Source: Actinomadura citrea
GTDB lineage: Bacteria > Actinomycetota > Actinomycetes > Streptosporangiales > Streptosporangiaceae
Assembly (NCBI RefSeq): GCF_013409045.1
Contig: NZ_JACCBT010000001.1
Coordinates: 6,386,001 to 6,450,000 of the forward strand
Direction: 5' to 3'
Length of the DNA: 64,000 nucleotides
Shown: piece by piece, positions 19,450 to 28,082 of the stretch
Layout of the letters: every line of letters starts with the position of its first letter
Position numbering within the stretch: the first letter of the stretch is position 1
The notes under the pieces: generated by a model
The model's database searches: none
Told to the model about the DNA's origin: nothing
The model's input: only the letters and a program-made list of their open reading frames with translations
Position numbers and translations under genes: made by a program

Positions 19450-21425
19450 TGACGACGACAGAGCCCACCACCGGGACGACGCCCGCCACAGCACCGCCGC
19501 CCGCCCCGGGACCGACGCCCGCCCCGGGATCGCCGGTCGTCGCGGAACCGCCGGGCCCCGGCGGGGCGGGCCGGATCAGGACGGCCGCCCAGGCGCTGAA
19601 GGCCGCCCGCGACCACCTGCTCCTGCTCCAGTCGCCGGAGGGCTGGTGGAAGGGCGAGCTGCAGACCAACGTGACGATGGACGCGGAGGACCTGCTGCTG
19701 CGCGAGTTCCTCGGCATCCGCGACGACGCGGACACCACCGAGACCGCGCGCTGGATCAGGTCCCAGCAGGCCGCGGACGGCACCTGGGCGAACTTCCACG
19801 ACGGCCCGCCGGACCTGTCCACGACCGTCGAGGCCTACGTCGCGCTGCGGCTCGCGGGCGACCCGCCCGACGCGGGCCACATGATCCGCGCCGCCGCCTT
19901 CGTCCGCGGCGGCGGCGGCATCCCGGCGACGCGCGTCTTCACGCGGTTCTGGCTGGCGATGTTCGGCCGCTGGTCGTGGGACGACCTGCCGGTGCTGCCA
20001 CCGGAGATGATGTTCCTGCCGCGCTGGTTCCCGCTGAACGTCTACGACTGGGCGTGCTGGGCGCGGCAGACGATCGTCCCGCTGACGGTGGTGGCCGCGC
20101 TGCGGCCCGTCCGGCCGCTCCCGTTCGCGCTGGACGAGCTGTACCCCGGTTACGACGTCCCCCCGGCCCGCCGCCGGGGCCTGTCCGGGTGGGACGCGGC
20201 GTTCGGGGCGCTCGACAAGGCCCTGCACGTGTACGAGCGGCACCCGGCGAAGGGGGTGCGCAGGGCCGCGCTGCGCCGCGCCGCCGAGTGGATCATCGCG
20301 CGGCAGGAGCGGGACGGGTCCTGGGGCGGGATCCAGCCGCCCTGGGTGTACTCGCTCCTCGCGCTGCACCTGCTCGGCCACGGCCTCGACCACCCGATCG
20401 TCCGGCGGGGCCTGGACGGGCTGGAGCGGTTCACGATCCGCGACGACCGGGGGCGGCGCCTGGAGGCGTGCCAGTCCCCCGTCTGGGACACCGCGCTCGC
20501 GGTGAACGCCCTGGCCGACGCGGGCCTGCCCGCCGGGCACCCCGCCCTGGAGCGGGCCGCCGAGTGGCTGATCGGCGAGGAGGTGCGGGGCCCCGGCGAC
20601 TGGTCGGTGCGGCGCCCCGACCTGCCCCCCGGCGGCTGGGCGTTCGAGTTCGACAACGACTGCTACCCCGACACCGACGACACCGCCGAGGTGGTCCTCG
20701 CGCTCGGCCGCGCCCGGCTCCCGCAGGCCGAGCCGGCGATCGAGCGGGGGGTGCGCTGGATGGCGGGGATGGCCTCCCGGGACGGCGGGTTCGGCGCGTT
20801 CGACGCCGACAACACCCGCGCCCTGTGCCGCAGGCTGCCGTTCTGCGACTTCGGCGAGGTCATCGACCCGCCGTCCGCCGACGTCACCGCGCACGTGGTG
20901 GAGGCGATGTCCCACCGCGGCATGGCCGACTCGCTGGTGGTCAAGCGGGCCGTCGTGTGGCTGCTGAAGGCGCAGGAGCCGGACGGGTCCTGGTTCGGCC
21001 GCTGGGGCGCCAACCACGTGTACGGGACGGGCAGCGTCGTGCCCGCCCTCATCGCGGCGGGCGTCCGGCCGGGCAAGCCCGCGATCCGCGACGCGGTCGG
21101 CTGGCTGGAGCGCCACCAGCGCGACGACGGAGGCTGGGGCGAGGACCTGCGCTCCTACCGGGACCGGACGTGGATCGGGCACGGCGCCTCCACGCCGTCG
21201 CAGACCGCGTGGGCGCTGCTCGCCCTGCTGGCCGCCGGCGAGCGCGGACCGGCCGTCGAGCGCGGAATCCGCTGGCTCGTCGAGCACCAGCGCCCGGACG
21301 GCACATGGGACGAGGACCACTTCACGGGGACCGGCTTCCCTGGCGACTTCTACATCAACTACCACCTCTACCGGCTCGTGTTCCCGCTCTCGGCGCTCGG
21401 CCGGTACCTGAAGGAGATCTCTTAA
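19449..21425 (+). CDS. shc: Squalene-hopene cyclase
   Basis: Membrane-associated class II terpene cyclase that folds squalene into hopene/hopanol, the core step of hopanoid formation. Length is 658 aa. The catalytic DxDD motif is DTDD at residues 408-411, and several QW motifs are visible (QEPDGSWFGRWG, QRDDGGWGED, QRPDGTWDED). A Pro/Thr/Ala-rich N-terminal extension of about 45 residues precedes the family core (KAARDHLLLLQSPEGWWKGEL). ATG 19449 shares bases with the previous stop, and hpnH begins immediately after the TAA. Confidence 0.97.
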   Translation: MTTTEPTTGTTPATAPPPAPGPTPAPGSPVVAEPPGPGGAGRIRTAAQALKAARDHLLLLQSPEGWWKGELQTNVTMDAEDLLLREFLGIRDDADTTETARWIRSQQAADGTWANFHDGPPDLSTTVEAYVALRLAGDPPDAGHMIRAAAFVRGGGGIPATRVFTRFWLAMFGRWSWDDLPVLPPEMMFLPRWFPLNVYDWACWARQTIVPLTVVAALRPVRPLPFALDELYPGYDVPPARRRGLSGWDAAFGALDKALHVYERHPAKGVRRAALRRAAEWIIARQERDGSWGGIQPPWVYSLLALHLLGHGLDHPIVRRGLDGLERFTIRDDRGRRLEACQSPVWDTALAVNALADAGLPAGHPALERAAEWLIGEEVRGPGDWSVRRPDLPPGGWAFEFDNDCYPDTDDTAEVVLALGRARLPQAEPAIERGVRWMAGMASRDGGFGAFDADNTRALCRRLPFCDFGEVIDPPSADVTAHVVEAMSHRGMADSLVVKRAVVWLLKAQEPDGSWFGRWGANHVYGTGSVVPALIAAGVRPGKPAIRDAVGWLERHQRDDGGWGEDLRSYRDRTWIGHGASTPSQTAWALLALLAAGERGPAVERGIRWLVEHQRPDGTWDEDHFTGTGFPGDFYINYHLYRLVFPLSALGRYLKEIS

Positions 21426-22430
21426 ATGGCGATGCCACTGCGCCAGAGCCTGCGCGTCGGGGGCTACGTCCTGCGCAACAAACTGGCGGGGCGGACGAAA
21501 TACCCCCTGATCATGGAGCTGGAGCCGCTGTTCGCGTGCAACCTGGCGTGCGCGGGCTGCGGGAAGATCCAGCATCCGGCGGACGTGCTCAAGCAGCGGA
21601 TGCCGGTCGAGCAGGCGGTCGCGGCGGTCCGCGAGTGCGGCGCCCCCATGGTGTCGATCGCGGGCGGCGAGCCGCTGATGCACCCGCGGATCGGCGAGCT
21701 GGTCGCCGAGCTGGTGCGCATGAAGCGGTACGTGTTCCTGTGCACGAACGCCGCACTGATCCCGAAGAAGATCGACCTGTTCCGGCCGTCCCGCTACTTC
21801 GCCTGGGCGGTGCACGTCGACGGGCTGCGCGAGCGGCACGACGCGTCCGTCTGCAAGGAGGGCGTGTTCGACGAGGCGGTGGCCGCGATCAGGATGTGCC
21901 AGGAGCGTGGGTTCCGGGTCACGACGAACACGACCGTGTTCAACACCGACACCCCGCAGACCGTCATCGACGTCCTCGACTACCTCAACGACGAGCTCCG
22001 CGTCGACCAGATGATGATCTCGCCCGCGTACGCCTACGAGAAGGCGCCCGACCAGGACCACTTCCTCGGCGTGCAGGAGACCCGCGGCCTGTTCCGCAAG
22101 ACGTTCGCGGACGGGCGCCGCGAGCGGTGGCGGTTCAACCACTCGCCGCTGTTCCTGGACTTCCTGGAGGGGAAGGTCGACTTCCCGTGCACGGCGTGGG
22201 CCATCCCGTCGTACTCGCTGAAGGGCTGGCAGCGGCCCTGCTACCTGATGGACGACGGCTACACCGCGACCTACCAGGAGCTCCTCGACACCACCGACTG
22301 GGGCGCCTACGGGCGGGGACGCGACGAGCGCTGCGCGAACTGCATGGCGCACTGCGGCTACGAGCCCACCGCCGTGTTCGCGACCATGGGCTCGCTCAAG
22401 GAGTCGCTGCGCGCCATGCGGAGCATCTGA
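21426..22430 (+). CDS. hpnH: Adenosylhopane synthase HpnH (radical SAM)
   Basis: Radical SAM enzyme that attaches an adenosyl group to hopene, the first step towards extended (C35) hopanoids. The 334-aa protein has the CxxxCxxC cluster site at Cys38/42/45 (FACNLACAGCGK), a GGEPLMHP motif, and C-terminal cysteines (CANCMAHCGY) of the HpnH type. The start ATG 21426 follows the shc stop directly. The next enzyme, HpnG (ribosylhopane formation), is not in the window, so further tailoring must be encoded elsewhere or is missing. Confidence 0.95.
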   Translation: MAMPLRQSLRVGGYVLRNKLAGRTKYPLIMELEPLFACNLACAGCGKIQHPADVLKQRMPVEQAVAAVRECGAPMVSIAGGEPLMHPRIGELVAELVRMKRYVFLCTNAALIPKKIDLFRPSRYFAWAVHVDGLRERHDASVCKEGVFDEAVAAIRMCQERGFRVTTNTTVFNTDTPQTVIDVLDYLNDELRVDQMMISPAYAYEKAPDQDHFLGVQETRGLFRKTFADGRRERWRFNHSPLFLDFLEGKVDFPCTAWAIPSYSLKGWQRPCYLMDDGYTATYQELLDTTDWGAYGRGRDERCANCMAHCGYEPTAVFATMGSLKESLRAMRSI

Positions 22431-22472
22431 CCACGGAGCATCCGACCACGGAGCGTCCGACCACGGAGCGTC
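22428..22472 (+). repeat. Three tandem 15-bp repeats at hpnH end
   Basis: Three head-to-tail copies of YGACCACGGAGCRTC (22428-22442, 22443-22457, 22458-22472), the last two identical and the first differing at two positions. A partial fourth follows. The first copy begins with the hpnH stop codon. They lie between two convergent genes and look like a slippage-type tandem duplication. Confidence 0.9.
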
Positions 22473-22475
22473 TGA

Positions 22476-24458
22476 TCACTCCGGCTCTTTCCGCAGTTCC
22501 TCGAAGACGTCGTGGACGGCGTCCATCAGCGCGTCGGCGTCGTCCGCCAGACCGGGATCGGCGGAGAGGCCGAAGCACAGGTCGCGGTGGACGCCGAGCC
22601 CGGCGATCGCCAGGGGCGTGCCGGGGGCGAGCGGGACGATCGGGTAGACGGCGGTGAGCGGGGCGCCGCACAGCCGCAGAAGCCTGTCCGGCCCCGGAAG
22701 GCTGGACACAGTGCCCTGCAGGAACCGTCCGCTGTAGGACATGCGCGCGAAACGGGCGTGCAGCGGGGGCGGCATCAGCCGTCCCGCCTGCCACATCACG
22801 AACCACGCCGCCTGCGCCCGCGTCCCGGACCGCAGCACCCGGCTGCGCCTGGCGATCAGCGCGAGCCGGTCGGTCTCGGCCATCTTCCCGATCGGCAGGT
22901 CCACCATCACGGCGGTGGTGTGGTTGCCCACCATCGCGCTGCCCGGCGGCCGCATCATCAGCGGGACCGCGACGCGGCACGTGCCGGGCCGGCCGTCCTC
23001 CTCGCTGACGCTCCGGTTCAGGGCGCCCGCGACCGCGCACAGCACGACGTCGGTGACGCGGGTGCCGTGGCGGCGGGCCACGTCCCGCACGGTGCCGAGC
23101 GGAAGGATCATGGTGCCGAACCGGCGCTCGCGCGTCCCGGCGGCGGGCAGCGGCTCCGGCCTGCCGACGGCGGCGGCGAGCTGGCCGAGCCCGACCACGG
23201 TCGCGAGCGCCTTGCGCAGCGGCGCCCGGGGAGGCCCGGCGACCGGCTCGGGCGGCGGCTCCATCAGGTAGACGGCCTGCGCCACGATGCCGACGCCGTC
23301 GGCGACCACGTGGTGCATCAGGTAGACGACCGCCGTACGGCCGGGCTCGGCGCCCTTCAGCACGACCATCCGCCAGGGCGGGCGGTCCAGCGGCAGGGTC
23401 TCGGACTGGAGCCGGGCCACCTCGGCGCGCAGCCCGGCCATGCCGCCGACCCGCTTCTCGGCGACGTGCCACTCCCAGTCGACCCGGTCCTGGTCGCGCC
23501 AGACGGGGCGGCGCCAGCGGCCCCTGCGGACGAGCCGCTGCCGGAAGCGGGGCAGCCCGTCGAGGCGCTCCTCGATCACCCGGACGAGGTCGGCGCGTCC
23601 GACGTCCGTCTGCGAGGTGTCGAGCATGATGACGCCGCCGGCCTGCTGCGGCGCCTCGGGCGTCTCCACCGCGAGGAAGAACGCGTCCGGCCCCTGGACG
23701 CGCCGCGCGGGCGGCCGCGCGAGGCGCTCGGCGAGGTAGACCGGCACGACGACGAACGGGACGGCGGCCAGGGCGTCCAGCAGGTAGTGGTTCGCGGTCG
23801 CCAGGATGACGTAGAGCGTGACCAGGATGTGCACGGTGTTCAGCCCCTGCACCCAGCGCTTGGCCTTCACGCGCGCGAGCTCCACGCCGACCCACAGCGT
23901 CCAGGCCATGTGCAGGGACGGGACGGCGGCGAACTCGTCGGCGTGCTTCACCAGCGGCGACCCCCACGACCCCCAGGTGCGGCCGTTGGTGACGGTGTCG
24001 ACGAAGCCGTGGCCGGGCGGCATCAGTCTGGGCGGCATGACGGGGTACAGCGCGAAGCACGCCAGGCCGGCGAGGTTGAGCATGACGAACGCGTTGCGGG
24101 CCGTGCGGTACCGCTCGGGGTGGCGCAGGAACAGCCAGACCAGGAGGGCGAGGGCGCTGGCGACGTAGGTGACGGCGTACTCGTAGTTGGCCAGGACCCG
24201 CAGGACCGGCTGGTCAGCCAGCCAGCCGTTGAGGGCGGGTTCCACGTCGATGTGCAGGGCCCGCTCCAGCGCGTACAGCGACTCCCCGTGCCCGCGGGCC
24301 GCCGCCGCCCTCGCCTGCTCGGGCAGCATCGCCACCAGCGAGTAGAGCGCGAACAGCGCCAGGCCGAGCACGAGCTCGTTCCTGGCGCGGAGCCTCGTGC
24401 CCGTGACGCCCGGGGTGAAGACCGCGTCCTGCGCGGCGACCGCTTCCTGTGTGCCCAT
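22476..24458 (-). CDS. Bifunctional PAP2 phosphatase / WS-DGAT-type O-acyltransferase
   Basis: A 660-aa fusion of a membrane PAP2 phosphatase (about residues 20-240) and a wax ester synthase/diacylglycerol acyltransferase-like domain (about 250-660). The first half has several membrane spans and the phosphatase motifs AVPSLHMAW and TANHYLLDAL. The second half has the acyltransferase motif HHVVADG, and MVGNHTTAVMVDLP with SSLPGP near the end. A plausible role is dephosphorylating a lipid phosphate and then acylating the freed hydroxyl, as in storage lipid formation. I start at ATG 24458 (MGTQEAV), which has GAGGGGG upstream. It converges on hpnH. Confidence 0.87.
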   Translation of the reverse strand: MGTQEAVAAQDAVFTPGVTGTRLRARNELVLGLALFALYSLVAMLPEQARAAAARGHGESLYALERALHIDVEPALNGWLADQPVLRVLANYEYAVTYVASALALLVWLFLRHPERYRTARNAFVMLNLAGLACFALYPVMPPRLMPPGHGFVDTVTNGRTWGSWGSPLVKHADEFAAVPSLHMAWTLWVGVELARVKAKRWVQGLNTVHILVTLYVILATANHYLLDALAAVPFVVVPVYLAERLARPPARRVQGPDAFFLAVETPEAPQQAGGVIMLDTSQTDVGRADLVRVIEERLDGLPRFRQRLVRRGRWRRPVWRDQDRVDWEWHVAEKRVGGMAGLRAEVARLQSETLPLDRPPWRMVVLKGAEPGRTAVVYLMHHVVADGVGIVAQAVYLMEPPPEPVAGPPRAPLRKALATVVGLGQLAAAVGRPEPLPAAGTRERRFGTMILPLGTVRDVARRHGTRVTDVVLCAVAGALNRSVSEEDGRPGTCRVAVPLMMRPPGSAMVGNHTTAVMVDLPIGKMAETDRLALIARRSRVLRSGTRAQAAWFVMWQAGRLMPPPLHARFARMSYSGRFLQGTVSSLPGPDRLLRLCGAPLTAVYPIVPLAPGTPLAIAGLGVHRDLCFGLSADPGLADDADALMDAVHDVFEELRKEPE

Positions 24459-24604
24459 CGTCCCCCTCGCCCACGGTGGTACCCACAGACGCACGTAATC
24501 AGACGGCGTTGGCCGCATTCGGAGGCGATGCCCGGTTTGTCGCCACAACCGGCCGCCCCATGGATCCGGAATCAGGGGAACCATCTGGCCGATCCGTACG
24601 TCTT

Positions 24605-24614
24605 CGATATATCG
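24605..24614. promoter_or_regulatory. Candidate PadR operator
   Basis: A 10-bp perfect palindrome CGATATATCG, set in locally AT-rich sequence 51 bp before the padR-like start. ATAT-centred palindromes are typical of PadR sites, suggesting autoregulation. Confidence 0.5.
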
Positions 24615-24664
24615 TTGTCGTATCGCGAGAGGTCAGAGAGAGCTCTCAGAAGGTGGTGTAGAAC

Positions 24665-25318
24665 ATGGGGCACATGCACGGCCGCGGCCCGTGGGGCCGC
24701 GGCGACTTCCCGAACTTCGGCGCCCTGTTCGGCGGCGGACCGGGCCCCTTCGGCCCGCCCGGCGGGTTCGGCCACGGGCCCGGCCCGCGCCCGCCGTGGG
24801 CGAGGGGGCGCGGCGGTCCGTGGGGCCGGGGCGCCAAGGCCCGCAAGGGCAATGTCCGGGCGGCGATCCTCGTCCTGCTGGCCGAGGAGCCGCGCAACGG
24901 CTACCAGATCATCCAGGAGATCAACGAGCGCAGCGACGGGGCCTGGAAGCCGAGCCCCGGCGCGGTCTACCCGGCACTGCAGCAGCTCGCGGACGAGGGG
25001 CTGATCGCGGGCGACGAGTCCGGAGGCCGCCGCACCTTCCATCTCACCGACGAGGGCCGCGCCCACGTGGAGGAGAACGCCGAGCGGCTGGCCGAGCCTT
25101 GGGCGGAGATGACGCCCGAGTTCGGCGAGGGCGTCCCGGAGCTGTTCAAGCAGGCCGCGCAGACGGGCGCCGCGGTGATGCAGATCGTCCATTCCGGCTC
25201 GCCCGAGCAGGTCGGCCAGGCGAAGGACGTCCTGTCGGAGGCCCGCCGCAGCCTGTACCGCATCCTGGCCGACGACCTGGACGACGCCGGGCCGACGGCC
25301 GACGACACCGAGGAGTGA
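24665..25318 (+). CDS. PadR-family transcriptional regulator
   Basis: Winged-helix repressor, 217 aa. An unusual N-terminal tail of about 55 residues rich in Gly, Pro and His precedes the PadR domain (VRAAILVLLAEEPRNGYQIIQEI...PSPGAVYPALQQLADEGLI). A helical dimerisation region follows. The tail resembles those in other actinobacterial PadR proteins that control membrane stress or transport genes. It starts at ATG 24665 after GAAGGTGGTG and is followed after 2 bp by the DUF1707 gene, so the two are an operon. The ligand is unknown. Confidence 0.9.
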   Translation: MGHMHGRGPWGRGDFPNFGALFGGGPGPFGPPGGFGHGPGPRPPWARGRGGPWGRGAKARKGNVRAAILVLLAEEPRNGYQIIQEINERSDGAWKPSPGAVYPALQQLADEGLIAGDESGGRRTFHLTDEGRAHVEENAERLAEPWAEMTPEFGEGVPELFKQAAQTGAAVMQIVHSGSPEQVGQAKDVLSEARRSLYRILADDLDDAGPTADDTEE

Positions 25319-25320
25319 CC

Positions 25321-25851
25321 ATGGCACCGCGGGACGAGATCCGCATCGGCGACGCCGAACGCGACGCCGTCATGGTCGCCCTGCACGACCACTTCGCCGA
25401 GGGCCGGCTGGACCGCCCCGAGCTCGACGAGCGGCTGGAGGCCGTGCTCGCCGCCAAGACGCGCGGTGACCTGCGCCCCCTCGTCCGGGACCTGCCGTCC
25501 CCGACCGGACTGCCCGAACCCGCGGAGGAAGCCCCGTGGCGGTCCCCGCCCGGGTCGGCGTGGGAGCCGGGGATGGCGGTCATGTTCGGCGGGCCCGGGC
25601 ACCCCGCCTGGGACCGCCGCCACCGGCACATGGCCCGTCGCCACCGGCACATGGCCCACCGCCACCGGCACGGGCCGGTCTTCCCGGTCTTCCCCCTGCT
25701 GTTCGCGGCGTTCCTGGTGCTCGCCTTCACGGCAGGGCCCGGCACGGGGCTCCTCGTCGTCCTGCAGATCGCGCTGGCCGTCTGGGTCGTGCGCGCGGTC
25801 CTGCTGGCGTTCGGGATCCGCCGGGCCCGGCGCCACGCCCCCGGCTCCTGA
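25321..25851 (+). CDS. DUF1707 domain protein with His-rich segment and membrane helices
   Basis: A 176-aa protein. The N-terminal DUF1707 domain (about residues 1-60) has the family pattern IRIGDAERDAVMVALHDHF...GRLDRPELDERLEAVLAAKT...L..LVRDLP. A linker holds a run of HRH repeats coded by 21-bp DNA repeats. The C-terminus has two hydrophobic segments (FPLLFAAFLVLAFTAG and LLVVLQIALAVWVVRAVLLAF). It is probably a small membrane protein in which the His-rich segment could bind metal. It is cotranscribed with the PadR gene, which may regulate it. Function is unknown. Confidence 0.82.
   Translation: MAPRDEIRIGDAERDAVMVALHDHFAEGRLDRPELDERLEAVLAAKTRGDLRPLVRDLPSPTGLPEPAEEAPWRSPPGSAWEPGMAVMFGGPGHPAWDRRHRHMARRHRHMAHRHRHGPVFPVFPLLFAAFLVLAFTAGPGTGLLVVLQIALAVWVVRAVLLAFGIRRARRHAPGS
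25618..25677 (+). repeat. 21-bp tandem repeats encoding HRH units
   Basis: Units 25618-25638, 25639-25659 and a partial 25660-25677 share CGCCACCGGCACATGGCC, coding RHRHMA-type heptads inside the DUF1707 gene. The period is a multiple of three, so copy number could change without frameshift. Confidence 0.85.
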
Positions 25852-25862
25852 CCGGGGACGCC

Positions 25863-26789
25863 TCAGGCGGCCGCCAGGACGCAGCGGTCGGGGACGGCGT
25901 CGCGGAGGGCCTGCAGGCCGCGCGCGATCACGGGGTGGCCTCGGCCGCCGCGCCGTACGCAGGTCAGCACGCGCCGCTTCGGGACGCCGTCCCCGCCGAG
26001 CGGCACCCGCACGACCGTCTGGTCGGCCGGCCCGCCGGCCAGCCGCGGCACGAGGGACACCCCGAGGCCGTTGGCGACGAGGGCCCAGATCACCGACCAG
26101 GTGGTGGCGTTGTGCGCGATCCGCGGCGTGAACCCGGCGGCGGCGCAGTAGGCCATGACCTGCTGGTGGTGGGCGCAGACCTCGGGCTGAACGCTGATCC
26201 ACGGCTCCCCCGCGGCGTCGTCCAGCCGGACGCGGTCGCGCAGCGCCAGCGGATGCCCGGCCGGGACGATGAGATCGAGCGCCTCCTCCAGCAGCGGCTC
26301 GCGGTCGAAGCGCGGGTCGCCCGGCGGCGGAGCGGCGGGCGTCGGCTCGATCACCGCGATGTCGGTCTCGCCCGCCGCGAGCAGCCCGACGGCCTCGTCG
26401 GTGTCGCACTCCCGGACCTCGATCGCGAGGTCCGGATCCTGCCGCAGCAGGGCGCCGGCGGCGGGCGCGACGAGCCCCGAGACCGCCGTGGTGAACCCGC
26501 ACATGCGCAGCGGCCCCGCCGCCCCGACGCGGTGCGACTCCAGATCGGCCAGGGCCTCCTCCCATCGGGCGAGGAGGCCGTCGGCGTGCCCGATCAGCAG
26601 GTGCGCCGCCGGGGTCAGCCGCACCTTGCGGCCCTGCGGCTCCAGCAGCGGCACCTTCAACTCCCGCGCCAGCTCGCGCAGGTGGTGGGAGACCGCCGAC
26701 GGCGTCAGGTGCATCGCCTCCGCCGCGGACGTGACGGTCCCGTACTGGTGGACGAGCCTCAGCATGTGGAGCCGGCGCAGGTCGATCAT
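25863..26789 (-). CDS. LysR-family transcriptional regulator
   Basis: A 308-aa activator/repressor. The N-terminal helix-turn-helix is clear (MIDLRRLHMLRLVHQYGTVTSAAEAMHLTPSAVSHHLRELARELKVPL, residues 1-48) and is followed by the periplasmic-binding-like effector domain. ATG 26789 is the family-consistent start; upstream open sequence adds nothing recognisable. It is divergent from a 56-aa conserved small gene across about 70 bp, the likely control region. Effector and regulon are unknown. Confidence 0.92.
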   Translation of the reverse strand: MIDLRRLHMLRLVHQYGTVTSAAEAMHLTPSAVSHHLRELARELKVPLLEPQGRKVRLTPAAHLLIGHADGLLARWEEALADLESHRVGAAGPLRMCGFTTAVSGLVAPAAGALLRQDPDLAIEVRECDTDEAVGLLAAGETDIAVIEPTPAAPPPGDPRFDREPLLEEALDLIVPAGHPLALRDRVRLDDAAGEPWISVQPEVCAHHQQVMAYCAAAGFTPRIAHNATTWSVIWALVANGLGVSLVPRLAGGPADQTVVRVPLGGDGVPKRRVLTCVRRGGRGHPVIARGLQALRDAVPDRCVLAAA

Positions 26790-26862
26790 GCATACATTTT
26801 GCACGATCCCCTGCGGAAATCTGAAATGGACGAGAACGTTCCGCCGGTCGCAGACTGCTGTC

Positions 26863-27033
26863 ATGAGCGAACCGACCACTCTCGTGTCCCGGCACCTCAC
26901 CAGCGACGGCGTCGTCACCTGGACGCGCTGCGCCTGCGGGCGGCTGCGGATGGACCTCGTCCCCGCCGGCGGAGGACGGGGCCTCGCCGCCGGCCCGTGC
27001 CCGCACCGCGCGGTCAGTCCCCGGGGAGCGTGA
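26863..27033 (+). CDS. Small conserved hypothetical protein (LysR neighbour)
   Basis: A 56-aa protein, starting at ATG 26863, with a CxCG motif in WTRCACGRLRMDLVP and another Cys in GPCPH. It looks like a small zinc-ribbon-like or Cys-containing protein. Similar small genes divergent from LysR regulators occur in other actinobacteria. Its last 20 bp overlap the end of the convergent oxidoreductase gene. It would be the natural target of the LysR regulator, which is inference. No reaction is known. Confidence 0.6.
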   Translation: MSEPTTLVSRHLTSDGVVTWTRCACGRLRMDLVPAGGGRGLAAGPCPHRAVSPRGA

Positions 27034-27403
27034 GCTCGTAGTGCAGCGTCCGGTAGCCCTTCAGCTTGTGGGCCAGCGGCACCGCGAACCCCTGCAGGAA
27101 CGGGTGCTTGCGGGCGAGCAGCCTGCGGATCGGCCGCGCCTCCTCCTCGGTGAGGAGGCGGGCGCGGCCGTGTGCCCCGGGCCCCCGTACCTCGCCCCGG
27201 AAGGTGCTCGGCGCGATCTCCACCTCCGGGTTGCGCTCCAGCCGCCTGGCCTTGAACGCCTTGTCGTAGGTGCGGAAGTAGGCGCGGTCGCCGCGGACGA
27301 CGATGTTCACCGGCGTCCCGACCGGCGTCCCGTCCTTGCGGTAGCTCGTCAGCAGGACGGTGCGCTGCTTCCTCAGCTTCTCAAGCGTCGATGTGGTGTC
27401 CAT
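27014..27403 (-). CDS. PPOX-class F420/FMN-dependent oxidoreductase
   Basis: A 129-aa split beta-barrel protein of the pyridoxamine 5'-phosphate oxidase-like group, in which the actinobacterial branch uses deazaflavin F420. Family segments include LLTSYRKDGTPVGTPVNIVVRGDRAYFRTY, KARRLERNPEVEIAPST and RGEVRGPGAHGRARLL. The ATG at 27403 fits family length, and upstream open sequence is not needed. Substrate is not deducible. The coenzyme is F420 or FMN; the choice is not settled by the sequence. Confidence 0.85.
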   Translation of the reverse strand: MDTTSTLEKLRKQRTVLLTSYRKDGTPVGTPVNIVVRGDRAYFRTYDKAFKARRLERNPEVEIAPSTFRGEVRGPGAHGRARLLTEEEARPIRRLLARKHPFLQGFAVPLAHKLKGYRTLHYELTLPGD

Positions 27404-27455
27404 GCCCGGGAGACGTGACGCCCGCGCCCGGATGTGACATGACCGCGCCCCGGCG

Positions 27456-28082
27456 TCAGGTGGTGCGCAGTGCCGCCGCCTCGGAGGCGAGCTTTGCGAC
27501 GCGGTCCCAGTCGCCGTCACGGAGGGCGTCCGCGGGGGTGAGCCAGGAGCCGCCGACGCAGCCGACATTGCCGAGCGCGAGGTACTCGGCGGCGTTGCGC
27601 AGGCCGATCCCGCCCGTCGGGCAGAACCGGATCTGCGGCAGCGGCCCGCCCAGCGCCTTGAGGTAGGCGGCGCCGCCCGCCGCCTCGGCCGGGAAGAACT
27701 TCATCGCCGTGATCCCGCTCTCCAGCAGGGCGATGGCCTCCGAAGCGGTCGCGACGCCCGGCAGGAACGGCAGCCCGGTCGCGACCATCGCCGCCTGGAG
27801 GCGGGCCGTGCAACCGGGGCTGACCAGGAACTTCGCCCCGGCGGCGGCCGAGCGCTCGGCGTCCTCGGGGCGCACGACGGTCCCCGCGCCCACCACGGCG
27901 TCCGGGACCTCGGCGGCGATCCGGGCGATCGCCGCCGGCGCGGACGGGGTGCGCAGCGTCACCTCGATCACCGGGAGGCCGCCCTCCACCAGGGCGCGGG
28001 CCAGCGGGACGGCGGCCTCGACGTCGTCCAGCACCACCACGGGGATGACGGGCGCGAGGTCGAACAGGTCTTCGGCGATCAT
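27456..28082 (-). CDS. eda: KDPG aldolase (2-dehydro-3-deoxy-phosphogluconate aldolase)
   Basis: Last enzyme of the Entner-Doudoroff pathway, cleaving KDPG to pyruvate and glyceraldehyde 3-phosphate. The 208-aa class I aldolase has the Schiff-base Lys in AMKFFPAEAAGG, the catalytic Glu region in VIEVTLRTP, and FCPTGGIG for phosphate binding. The start ATG 28082 overlaps the glk stop (ATGA). It is the third gene of edd-glk-eda. Confidence 0.95.
   Translation of the reverse strand: MIAEDLFDLAPVIPVVVLDDVEAAVPLARALVEGGLPVIEVTLRTPSAPAAIARIAAEVPDAVVGAGTVVRPEDAERSAAAGAKFLVSPGCTARLQAAMVATGLPFLPGVATASEAIALLESGITAMKFFPAEAAGGAAYLKALGGPLPQIRFCPTGGIGLRNAAEYLALGNVGCVGGSWLTPADALRDGDWDRVAKLASEAAALRTT

Noticed and set aside
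18528..22352. 1274-codon minus-strand open frame across the hopanoid genes
   Set aside because: Antisense of the polyprenyl synthase, shc and hpnH genes, all with clear catalytic motifs on the plus strand.
22428..22472. CRISPR-like array
   Set aside because: Units are 15 bp, directly adjacent without spacers, and no cas genes are present.
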